64,000 bases of DNA from positions 87,207,845 through 87,271,844 of the forward strand of contig CM019831.1 of NCBI GenBank assembly GCA_009763385.1, written 5' to 3'. Positions 21,178 to 31,273 of the stretch are shown here, in pieces. The first letter of the stretch is position 1. Every line of letters begins with the position of its first letter. The notes under the pieces are model-generated. The model had not been told where the DNA came from and made no database searches. It saw nothing but the letters and a program-made list of their open reading frames with translations. The translations under genes and the position numbers were made by a program. Source of the DNA: Coix lacryma-jobi var. lacryma-jobi. Taxonomy: Eukaryota > Streptophyta > Magnoliopsida > Poales > Poaceae.

Positions 21178-21583
21178 ACCAGAGCGAAAGGGCTGCAGCA
21201 AACCCCACGTGCTCCGGTTAGCGAATGGCACGGCGAATCGTAAGCAAGCCGCTAAGGAACCGAAATGGCTCAAAAGGCTAGGTAACCTGTCTGCCCACAA
21301 ACTCTGCACATATATACGCGCAAGCGACCTACAGACTGTACGCGGTTCCCAAGGAGATGAAAATACGTCTAGGCACGGGATACAAAGCGTCGCAGCGGCC
21401 TGACAAGCCATACAAAGTCATCGAGAAGATGAAAAGACGTCTAAGCATGTGAAACGAAGCGCCACACCGCCCTCTTTTCAAAAAAAAACCTTGGCTTTTA
21501 AACAAAGCAAGGGTCCTTTTTTGGGCGGGCATAGGCGCCTAGCGAAAGAGCACGGTCGAACTTCGTCGGCTCACAGATCCAAC

Positions 21584-21596
21584 CGTGAGGGGCTAT
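21584..21596 (+). other. Polypurine tract of Tat-2
   Basis: CGTGAGGGGCTAT immediately precedes the LTR start TGTTGGGG. GAGGGGCTAT-type tracts at this position are usual in Tat-lineage elements and set the plus-strand orientation. Confidence 0.6.
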
Positions 21597-22170
21597 TGTT
21601 GGGGTGGAACCCACGCCGTAGGCGCCTCCGACCCGCGGGACTGAGCTTTTGCGCGAGAGAGACAACAAGAACGACCGAAGCCTAAGGTTTGAAGTAGCTT
21701 TCGTGCGAAAGCGTGCCGGCAAGCGAGCAGGCCCGCCAAGCCGAGCTTTCACGCGAAAGAGGCCGGAAACGGCCTGGGTCTTTGGTTTGGAGCGGTTTTC
21801 GTGCGAAAGCGCACCAACGGGCGAGCGAGCCCGCCGGGCTGAGCTATCGCGCGAAAGAGGCCATAGGTGGCTCAAGCACCTTTCGCGCGAAAGAGGCTTG
21901 GCGCCTCCGGTGAGGCGCTTTCGTTGTTCACGACTTCGGCTTTCGAGGTTTTCGCAGGTTGCTGGAAGCTTAGGTCAAAGGGAGCGGGCCCACTGGCCGA
22001 GGGAAGGAGCCAGGGGACGCCGGGCCTACCGAGGGACGAAGTCACGATGGTGCCCCTCAGGCTGGAGGATGCGGCAGGAGCCGTGAATTAGTTGAGAAGG
22101 GCATCGTTATAATTGCGATAGAGTGGTTGGAAGGGCATTCTTGTATTTTTAAACCGATTTGAGTTAGTAT
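21597..22170 (+). repeat. 3' LTR of Tat-2, left part
   Basis: Starts TGTTGGGGTGG. It contains six dyads CTTTCGNGCGAAAG between 21646 and 21893 and reaches 'GAGTTAGTAT', where Tat-1 is inserted. The remaining 141 bp lie at 63297-63437 and end CAACA, matching the TGTTG start. The whole LTR is 715 bp. The insertion splits a TATAAAAG box, so this LTR's promoter is destroyed. Confidence 0.75.
21646..21893. promoter_or_regulatory. Six CTTTCGCGCGAAAG-type dyads in the Tat-2 LTR U3
   Basis: Dyads lie at 21646-21659, 21698-21711, 21746-21759, 21796-21809, 21844-21857 and 21880-21893, spaced 36-52 bases. The last is a perfect 14-bp palindrome and contains TTTCGCGC, an E2F-type core. Repeated dyads upstream of a TATA box suggest a transcription-factor array. 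The E2F link is inference from the core. Confidence 0.6.
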
Positions 22171-24687
22171 TGTTTCACCAGAAAAATCACTCTGCGGGAT
22201 CTCTCTGTGTTTCGTGGGTCGTACTGCTTAGTACTAATATGCGCAGGCGTGCCAGTATACATCCGTATACAAAATAAAATAAATGTGCAATAAAACACAA
22301 AGAACAACAGTTCAGGGAAACATCACTTTATTCATTCATTGGAGAATTACAAAGTACAATTTTCCACTTTAATATATATTGCGCCGAGTTTCATCTGACA
22401 ATCAGAGGATTGTGTGACTTCTAGTTCCTGGGGCCTCTAGGGGCCTTTAGAGGACTCCAGTTAATTACATCTGCAGCATTGGGCCACAAAACACCTCCGA
22501 TTAAGCTATGCCGATGGTCATCATTGTTGTCTCCAAATAAATTAGAGTTGTCTCCGAGTACATGCATAAGCACAAATATGTGAAAATGGTGAAGTGCTAG
22601 AGCCTCGTCGGCCTCTAGCAAGGTATCCGGCCTCGTCGTGCGGATCCTATAATGAAGCCAAGTGTTCGGCCTCATCGGTCGCGAACAAATAATTCTGGCC
22701 TCATCGGTCGCGGAAAAGAAATGTTCCAGCCTCGTCTGTCAGGGGAGAAAATGACTTCATATAGATCACCAGCCTTGACGGTGCGGAAATGGGGTTGTGG
22801 TAAATGTGAGACTTGTGCTCATGTAATACTTCAGAAATTTCTCCTTCGTATAGATTCTAGAGATCATTGGCGTGACACTTAGTCAGCTCGCCAATTTATA
22901 TAATTGTGTGTCGACTTGAGCGCTTTGTCATGACTTAGAATTATTTGTGGGTGTTGAACCCAAATGGATTTCGGGCTTATCGGAGCCCATGACATGAATG
23001 GACTATTTATTGAGCCACATTTGAAGAACTGATATGGGCTCGTAACATCACGGCGCTATCTTGGAAATATTTATGAGTGCTGAACCCAAATGGGTTTTGG
23101 GCCTGGCCGAGCCCGTGACTCGCTGTGGGCTGAGAGATCAATATTAGGCTGTCAATTACATCTGAATAACTTATCGAGCTAGCTTGTGACTTGTGTGCAC
23201 ATATGCTTTGCACGTAAGACATTTGCTTGGTAGTGAATAGCCCTTTCATTTGCTTTCTTGCCTTATACTTCACAAGTACGTACATATACATATATTTCTG
23301 GCTGCTATTGTTGGCTTCTCAAGATGGACCGTCACTGGGCCAATGCACCGCTGCTATCACTGATCGCCTGCTCCGAGCATTGCCGGACTTGGTGCTGGGC
23401 TGTCTCAATTGCTGCTAACAATGGCGTTGCACGGCTGAAGAACGCCGTCGTGGCTGTAAGTCAGCCCTACTGGCGAGGGCTTTATTTGCCACTACATAGA
23501 CATCGCCGGGCTGCTGCTTAGGCCGCTGTTGATGGTCATCATCATCGAGTACGAGGCACTTGCTGTGCCACGCATGTTCGTCGTAGTTGATCTGCGGTGC
23601 CACCGATCAACAACATAGATAGCCCATCTCTCGCCGCCACGGCCAAGATAGCCACACATGCCTGGTCGTTTCTGCACCAGTGCAGTTCGCCACTGCGTGC
23701 TTGCCATGACCTCCACCATTCGCCGCCGGACAAAAACTCTATGTATGTGTTGTTCTGTATGTTGCTGCTGCCATGCACAGAGACAAGCTAGAATCATGTA
23801 AATCTAAATATAATTAAAAGAATTCACCATAAGCATTGGCTGCTATGTCGCCGATGATGAGGAAGCCGATGCGCGGTCCACCAGCTCGCCGGGGATGATG
23901 CAATGTTCGACGATGGATGATGTCGGAGAAGTCGACGGTGAGAGCGTTGATGGCGCCGCCGCCTCTCATACTTGCCGGTGATGCGTGTATACATGTACGG
24001 CGGTGGCGTGCGCGTGGAGAGCGTGTCTGTACAACTAACTATCGGGGCGGCGGCATATTGCGATGGCTGGCCGGTGCAGCCTGGCGGCCCTGTGGATGTT
24101 TGTGTTCAGCAGGGCCGGGCAGCGGCGTGACGGAGATGGAGTAGAAGCAGAGCCCCGGCGTATATGTACAGCAGATTGTGTACGTGTGCATGCTAGCAGA
24201 GCGGCGGCATCTTGAAGGTGGAGTCCGCCCCCTTGAGACTGACCGCACTCTTTGTACTCTAAATTCATCCTCTATACATCCTAGTCATCAAGATTTTCTT
24301 CTCTATATATAATTTTTTCGCACTCATTCATCCTCTATATTATCCTCTATCTACTATGGGACCCATATGTCTATAATTTTTTTTTACAGAAATATATCCA
24401 TGTGACATCTTATTTTAAAGTATTTATTCAAACAAATTTAATGGTTTAATCAGAATTTAATTTGAGATTTTGGTTTGTGAGTTATAACATTTTTTTAGTT
24501 AGTTGCATATGTGGGGCCCACCACTTCATGTTCTCTCTTCTTCTGCGGTCGAACGCCAAGTTTGCCGTTCGGAGTCTGCTTCCAGTTGTTTTCACCGTAC
24601 CCAGTGCAGCAAATTTCTACGCTATCTACTCCTCCGGTACAGGATCCCAGTGCGGTCAGTCTGAGAGGGAGAAGTTATTCTGCTTTT
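22171..24687 (-). repeat. Tat-1 3' LTR, R/U5-side part
   Basis: Aligns with 60373-62429 of the 5' LTR apart from the 423-bp insertion at 24238-24660, a 14-base gain near 22750-22785 and small indels. In the first 290 bases I count about eight substitutions. Short open frames here (for example 23.4-24.2 kb) recur in the other LTR with differing stops and are not genes. The LTR is broken at 24687 by the CACTA terminus. Confidence 0.9.
24238..24660. mobile_element. 423-bp MITE-like insertion with 12-bp TIRs
   Basis: Present in the 3' LTR and absent from the same site in the 5' LTR (around 62404), so it is a true insertion. The ends are perfect 12-bp inverted repeats ACTGACCGCACT / AGTGCGGTCAGT. 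TGAG flanks both sides (24234-24237, 24662-24665), possibly a 4-5-bp target duplication with one changed base. The interior is AT-rich and noncoding. I cannot assign a superfamily. Confidence 0.75.
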
Positions 24688-24699
24688 CACTATGTAAAA

Positions 24700-25020
24700 G
24701 TTTGGCAAATCCAACACCCAATCACAGACACACCCTTAAAACGTGTCTGTAGTAGACATACCTCAGACGACCTTTAAGAACACCCGTCTGTAATAACCCG
24801 ACAGATGGATTGGCAATGGTACTGTTCTTAGTAATATCAACTATCACAGACGCGCACTAAATTACAGACGCACTTTTGTATGCGTGTCTGTCATAGTAAC
24901 TAATTACAGACGCGTGTTAAGTTACAGACGTGCCTTCAAACGCCCGTCTGTTATAGGAATATTATCACAGACGCGCGTTGAGTTACAGACGCTCCTTTCG
25001 TACGCGTGTCTGTATTTTCC
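24700..25020. repeat. CACTA subterminal repeats, left end
   Basis: About a dozen copies of ACAGACG(C) or its complement CGTCTGT, in both orientations, sit within 330 bases of the terminus. Examples are 24846, 24865, 24885, 24907, 24924, 24944, 24967 and 24985. In En/Spm-type elements such subterminal repeats bind the TNPA protein. The mirror copy is at 49571-49891. Confidence 0.85.
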
Positions 25021-25129
25021 ATATGCGTCCTTTAAGACGGCCCACATATGTTTTGGGCCTAGCGGGATATACACAATGCTTTGCCACGTACATGTTCGGC
25101 CTTTTTAATGCAGAACAAGACAGACGATA

Positions 25130-26309
25130 ACATAGAAATTGGGCCTGTTTGGTGCAGATTTTTATGACTTCAAGTTCATTTCATTTCATCCCAGGAACAA
25201 AGTTTTAACCTCACAAACCTGAGATTTGCAACTAGTTTTCACACACAATTATATACAGACATGATTTCTGCACTAGTAGTTAAATGACCTTTTGTGCATC
25301 AGCCTTGCAGTTTGCACTAAAAATTTATCCCAAGCCATGGATGTGATTTTGATGACTTCAAATACAACATTTCAACAATATTTTGATGGTCGATGACCCA
25401 ATTTGTTGACTAAATGCAGCTTAATTTTTCAGGTAGCAAGAACCACCACTCTTATCCAAGACACTCACTGTTAAATCATCACAAGAATATACTCGCTTCC
25501 CGGAAACTGGAAGCTCAAACACATTCTTTTTTTTAGTAGACACAAACGGCACTTATAAACCAACCATTTATTTAGCCCTGTCAATATAATCTGACATGAA
25601 ACATGCAAGGTACAAGTACAAGACGTTCAAAAGAAAACAACCACCACCGAGTTTGAACAATGCTCTGTGGCAAAGATGTCAGACTCCCCACAGCAACAAA
25701 AGAGAGTCAGAAATCAGAATGCATATACTTAGTTGATTCCTAATGGCTAGCAGAATAACATCTCTAGAACCACAACTTCTGTCCAAGCAATTTCTAAAAC
25801 TTGCTTACTGGAGGTCTACAACTGAACTGCTACCATTTTGTAGCAAGGAAACATTTCACGAGTTAAATAACCACACAAAATGGGTCCTAACATTTCAAGA
25901 TTCATAATTGCATTCAGCACAAATAGTCAAAGACCAAGTACGGGAATGTGGGGAAAAAAAACAGATTACATACAAGCCCAGATAACTATGAACGTTTGGT
26001 GACACGGTTCAAGCAAAGAAAGTTTAATGGAAACAGAAACCATAAAGGCTAACATATTAAAAATGTGCTATCTCATCAGATCTCATTCTACCAACTAGTT
26101 TGCCCTTCCTCAAGCTCTCAGATGTCATGAGCTCCTCAACTTTCCAAATTTTCAAACCCACATCATAAGTGTTCATGCACTTGAGCCACCAGCACTTGCT
26201 CCCTCGCCTGTAAAAGCTGCTCCAAGAGCTGCAGAAATTTACAATTTTTAAGGACAACATTAGATGATTTAGGAATCAACTTTCCCCTTGATAAAGAATT
26301 ACTTCTCAC
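25130..26309. other. 3' untranslated region of the CACTA arm (left)
   Basis: AT-rich, with no domain or long frame. The mirror-strand transcript would have a 3' intron here (right-arm coordinates 48281-48361, GTGAGAAG...TTCTGCAG). The rest is unremarkable and duplicated at 48282-49460. Confidence 0.5.
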
Positions 26310-28665
26310 CTAAGAGTCACGTGGAGGGGCGGTCGCAGTAGTGTCAGGTGCTGGGATCTCAAACCGTGAAGCAAAAGCGACCTCGTCTGACTCCGGAGAC
26401 TCTGTCGAAGCTGCAGACGGACCGACACGCTCTGTAGGTGGAACTGACTGAACTGGAGCTGCCACACTAGTCAACGCAACGGACACTGGTACTGTAGCCT
26501 CAGCAGTAGTGACGGGCGGAGGTTGACTCTCTGAGACCGGCTGCTGCTGCGAGTCGGTGGAACCAACCGAGGAGTGAAGTGTCTCACCGGTGCGCGCCTG
26601 TCTGGTGGATCAGTAACACAGGACTTGAAGTAGAGACTAGCTAAGCATGCTCTCCTGTGACCTGACTGTGAGTGGCAGACAATGGAGCTGCAGTAGTCGC
26701 CACGATCACTAACTGTGTCTCTGTAGCTGTAAGCCGGAGAGGCTGAGACACATGGGCAGCCTGCGAATCAACACCATGTATTGCTAAAAAGCTCTGACTC
26801 TGAGGTACGCTGGACTGTATAGCTGGAGCCAAAGAAACTTGAAGGGGAGCAGCCGCTATCGCTGGAAGTCTCTCAAGCACCTGCTGATGGAACGTGTCTT
26901 GCTGAGCCTGTATACTCTCGAACATAGTGAGCATCCGCTCATTGAGCCTAAACTGCTCAGTACGAGCCTCGGTCTCTCTACGTGCCTGCTCAGCGGCTAG
27001 GCGCTGCTGCTCTGCGGCCAAACGCTGTTGTTCTGCTGCTAACCGCTGCTGCTCATCTATCATTTTCTCCAGTAAAGCTGCAACCGAAGGATCTGTCACT
27101 GGAGGAACTGTAGGAGCTGAACGGGAGCTATTCGCCCTGGCGTCATGAGCACAAGTTGTCATAGTTTGTGGTGGAGGTCCAAAAACCGGCAGCTCGTCGT
27201 CATCATCCTCATCATCATAAAGATCATCACAAACATTTTGATCATCCGGAGGATTCTCTGTCTCTGGCTGCTCAACAAAGTCTGAGTCAGGATCTCTATG
27301 TCTTGCATCATCCCCAAGTGGTACGGGCCTGTATATCCCAAAGCGTCTTGGATGAGTTTCTCTGGTCATGGCATACTGTGGATACTTGATCAACCTCTCA
27401 AAGATGTAACACAGGTAGTGTGCATAGGGAAGCTGACGGCGCTGCCTGCCATCCATCACTGTGTCCTCGATCTCACAGAACAAAAAATCCACAACATCAA
27501 ACTCTGTGTGAGAGACAAGTGCTCCAAGCAACCATTGCTGCAGGTGTGTCAGGGCCTCTCTATTGCCAACTCGTGGAAGTAGTGTCTTTCTCATTGCTAC
27601 TTCAAGAACCTGGGCAAGACGTGTCATGTTCCTCGGACCACGTCGAGACCCCTCAATGAACTGTGGACCAAAGATAGGCGTCACATAGTCTGCCGAGGGC
27701 TGCTCCCCGCCGTGAGGGCGTCTAGGAGGGGCAACTGTACCATAGCATTTACTATGTAGTTTCATAGATGACTCAGGAAGGCCATACAGAGCACGAATTT
27801 CATGAGAAAAAATCCGATAGGTCTCACCCTCAAACCTGAACTTGAAGAAATCATGAGCCGGATCAACCCAAACTGTGGCATAAAAAACCCTGATCCATTT
27901 TTCCATATATAATCCTGATCTACACAGAAGATTTTCCAGGCCTGGTAAGTACGAGATGCACTGTGAAATCTCACGAGTACCTGCTGCTCTCCTCAGATAT
28001 GCCAAGTCTAGAACCCTGTGAGGGCTGAAAGCACACCTCTCAAGTAGCTGTGCTCGGTAGAACGACTCTTGTACAATCGTGCTGAAAAGTGGTGAAGCTA
28101 GCTCATCTCGCTCCTCTGGAAACCACTCCTCAACAGCAACACCCCTAAAATGACGAATTCTGCTAGATGTAGCCCCACGAAGCTCTAACAGGCGGGGGTC
28201 CTCCGGAGCCTGCTTGATCTCCTGCACATCACGCGCTCTAAAGCGTCGTCTCAGTAAAGGAGGAGGAAGCTCCTCCTCTGGCTCCTCAGCCTGCTGCTCC
28301 TGCCTCGACGCACGCTGACTCGGCGTCGGGTGTACAGAGGTGCGTACACGGGACGACCGACGGAGCGGTGTCTGGGGCTGTGATCCTGACTCATGAATCT
28401 GAAGAGATCCACTCCTACCACCTCGCACACCTCTGTCGTGAACAAGCGCTGCTATAGCAGCATGCTCGGCCTGTCGATGCTGCCTCTTTCGCTTCTTGGC
28501 CTGTATGATTACTGCTTTCTTGCTCCTGTCATTTGGCGGACGCGGAGGGTCCGTACCATCACCACCTCCACCTGGAGGAGGTCGAGGACCCGTACGCTTG
28601 GTACGAGCCATAGCAATCACAGACAGGAAGGACTGCAGGAAATACTGCCCAGAAATCACTGTCAA
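26310..28665 (-). CDS. CACTA second protein, Athila-ORF1-like (left arm)
   Basis: A 674-codon open frame (28665-26641). Met at residue 19 (MARTKRTGPRPPPGGGG) is the more natural start. Order: Pro/Gly- and Lys/Arg-rich N terminus with a likely nuclear localisation signal (AKKRKRQHR, near residue 60). A globular part (about 170-440) has FRFEGETYRIFSHEIRALYG, which resembles the ATHILA ORF-1 family. An acidic run (YDDEDDDDE) and three perfect heptads of EQQRLAA (coiled coil) follow. A further ~90 codons in another frame end at a stop at 26310, suggesting a frameshift or intron. The position matches the TNPA slot of En/Spm, but the similarity to TNPA is not shown. Confidence 0.6.
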
Positions 28666-29754
28666 GTCAAGCTGCTAACAGAAAAAAGAAACTCCCCCTG
28701 GCTATGTCATCTCTGCCCAGCTGCAACTGCGATAAAAACTGCCCACTGACAGTAGAAACAGTCCACACAAGCTGCCCCTAGGTCACTGCCATCTGTCAAG
28801 AACCACTGACACTCAAAGGCTTGGCCTCTGTTCCGTACTCGCGGGCTTGGCCCCGAGTTTAATTTTCAATGCCCACTGACCAAACTGCCTCGGACCAAGT
28901 GACCCTGCAGCGATAGAAATAGGTAGAAATATATATAAGAAATTTATTTCTAGAGATAAGGTCCCTGATGGAAGCAAAGCAATTTTAGATGAGAAATTGA
29001 ACGGAGTGGCTTGCTACCTGACAACTGATGACAAATTGATGACAAAGCAATAGGAAAGGGTGTCACAGGGTCGTATCGTCAACTGCAGCAACGAATTGAT
29101 AGAAAAGAATGTGCGACAGTGAAGGAGTTTGCATTTGGGCATTTTAGCGAACAGCTTGCGTGCAGGAGTAGTGCTCACCAAGGATGGAACTGCTCCTGGC
29201 CGAGTTGACGCCTGGCGGCGAGCATACAGCACAGAACCAGGCAAAGGGGACGCCACGGACGGACTCCTAAGAAGTCAAATCGCCAAGGAAGACGAAGTTG
29301 ACGGCGAGTAGGTGGAGCATTCCCGTCGGCGGCGGTAGAGAGCTCCGCAGCGAGCAGGTGGCGACCAGCGCGAGGAGCGACGCAGTGGATATGGAGAGCA
29401 CACGCGGCGGAGAGCGAGACGCGCGGAGGTGGTGCAGCGGCCGGAGTCACAATGTGCGCGGCGGCCGACAGCGAAGCCCAGGGCGGCGCTAGGGTTAGGA
29501 GCGAGTGCGGCGCGGGGCGGGCGCGTTCGAGCATGGGCGCGACTTGGCGAGCATGCTGGTGAGGTACGGCGGCCGGCGGCGAGGCTTGTGGTGGCGCGGG
29601 CGAATGCACGGGGCGGCGCGCAGTGAAGGTGGCGAGTGCAGCGGCGATTTTGGAAGAGAAGCGCGCGTGCAGGACGTTTTGGGAGAAAGGGATGCAGCTG
29701 ACGAGACGGGTCCCACGTGATAGAGATTTTTTTTTTAATAAGCTTGCTGCGCTG

Positions 29755-29985
29755 GCACAGCCACCCCATGGGCGGTGGCACAGCCACCATGGTGGCGGTG
29801 ACCAAGCCCAGGAAACGACTCAAACCAGCTCTCGGGTGGAAAGTGGCGGTGGCACAGCCACCATGGTGGCGGTGCCCTGTCCTGTGCCAAGGGCCCCTGG
29901 GAGCTCTCTGTAAAAAAAGGGGCGGTGGCACAGCCACACTAGGGGCCGTGCACAGCCATTGGCGGTGCACACAGCCATGTCCGGT
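29755..29985. repeat. GGCGGTGGCACAGCCACC repeats (left arm)
   Basis: Copies near 29752, 29773, 29849 and 29922, most followed by ATGGTGGCGGTG. The unit contains the inverted repeat GGTGGC...GCCACC, so the segment can fold extensively. The mirror copy is at 44605-44835. Confidence 0.75.
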
Positions 29986-30497
29986 GCCACTCCCCTCACT
30001 AGACATGCTTCTTTTCTCTTTGCGGAAATAGTTGCAGCTATACACTTTGCAGGTGACTAGCCGTAGTGGTGATGGTGAAGCTACTCAGTAAAGCCAAATA
30101 TACAGGTACGTTTCTATTCAGTTCACTGCAGCCACCAGCAATTAGATTTTCTGTAGTATATTTGCTAGACTTAATCTCATAGACAAAGATTTACCGGAGC
30201 CTTAGTTGGTTAGTAGTGTTCTTAAGTAGTCCATCATCTTAGGATTATGGAGGGAAGGAACCACCCTCTCGGTCACTCCATCTCCACGACAGTTCCGGGA
30301 GATAAGACTGAGAGCAGAGAAGTCAGATTTCAGTGCCACGAAATCAGTGAAACAAATGCCTGTAAGAATGATTCCCAAGAACATTAATTAGTCATACAAA
30401 AGTAGCACAAGGTTATAAACAGATAGGATAAGTGATGAAGCTGTTGCAAAACCAGGCAGTCTTAGATTACAGCTTTGCAACCTGCCATTGTGCTGGA

Positions 30498-30660
30498 AAG
30501 CACATACATGTTCTGTTCTGGGTACCCGAGACAAACCCCATCCCCCAGGTCTCCAAACCTCTGGAAAGCGCAGACATGTTTTGGGCACCGAAGACAAACC
30601 CAGTGCCAAGGTCTCCAAGCTCTCTCGAAACTCCAAACATTTTTTGAATACCACAGGCGA
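30498..30660. repeat. ~68-bp duplicated unit (left arm)
   Basis: The pattern 'GGAAAGC...ACATGTT...GGGNACC(C/G)A(A/G)GACAAACCC' followed by AGGTCTCCAA occurs about two and a half times. The copies are near 30498, 30565 and 30630 and are strongly diverged. The mirror copy is at 43930-44092. Confidence 0.6.
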
Positions 30661-31273
30661 CCCAGTTGCCCAGGTCTACAGCATACACAACAATAGGAGA
30701 CAACACATTACAAATGGATTTCATAACATAAAAAAGCAGTCAGCACAGGGGCTTTAGCACACAATGAGACTCATCAGCTCAGAAATATGAACCCAACACA
30801 CTGGTAAGAGAGTGTGTCGTTGAAAATATCCCATCCACCTAGAAATTCATAGAACACAATTCCATACATCCAGGGGAACATTACAAAGTTGCATTGGGCA
30901 AACTAAAAATGACAAAAGACAGCTAAATGAAGGAAAATCACAGTTTAATCTAAACTTCAAGCAGCCCATCTAACTATAATTGTTGACAACATGGTGGACA
31001 TGGGGAATGGTCTAGATATATTTTGCTTCACCATCAGGTCCAACTGACAGAATGATCTACGTATCTTTCGCTTCATCATCAAGTTCAAGTGACAGATCAT
31101 CAGCATTTTGAACTTCATCAACCCTGCTTGAGAACAGATTGAACATTGTCAGTGTTCTAGCTTAAGATGCTTAGGTGAAGACTTAGAAAGGTTAGCATAT
31201 TTTATAACTTCTATAACAGTATGGAGCAGCTTAGAAATTGGAGCAGCTTAGAAATTGCAAAACTCACATGACA

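Larger units (their letters stand above)
14903..22170 (+). mobile_element. Tat-2: 3' part of a plus-strand Tat-like Ty3/Gypsy element
   Basis: Orientation comes from a purine-rich tract (21584-21596) followed by an LTR starting TGTTGGGG at 21597. The LTR is cut at 22170 by Tat-1 (TSD AGTAT) and resumes at 63297, ending ...CAACA at 63437. Left of the LTR, in plus-strand order, lie two tandem arrays and an antisense Transposase_28-like gene. That is the layout known for Tat-lineage elements carrying an additional ORF between pol and the 3' LTR. Gag and pol are expected left of Copia-B, outside the window, so the lineage call rests on architecture. Confidence 0.6.
28800..31270. other. Intergenic part of the left CACTA arm
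   Basis: It lies between the second ORF and the transposase gene. It contains a GC-rich stretch (29.2-29.7 kb) with open but unconvincing frames, a cluster of GGCACAGCCACC repeats (29755-29985) and a short duplication (30498-30660). I find no protein domain. Confidence 0.45.

Noticed and set aside
23400..24270. Small frames in the Tat-1 3' LTR (repeated at 61.6-62.4 kb)
   Set aside because: Noncoding LTR sequence. The two LTR copies differ by changes that do not respect a reading frame.
29175..30045. 256- and 144-codon frames in the CACTA arm (mirrored at 44.5-45.4 kb)
   Set aside because: Low-complexity Arg/Ala/Pro products over GC-rich and repeated DNA, with no domain.
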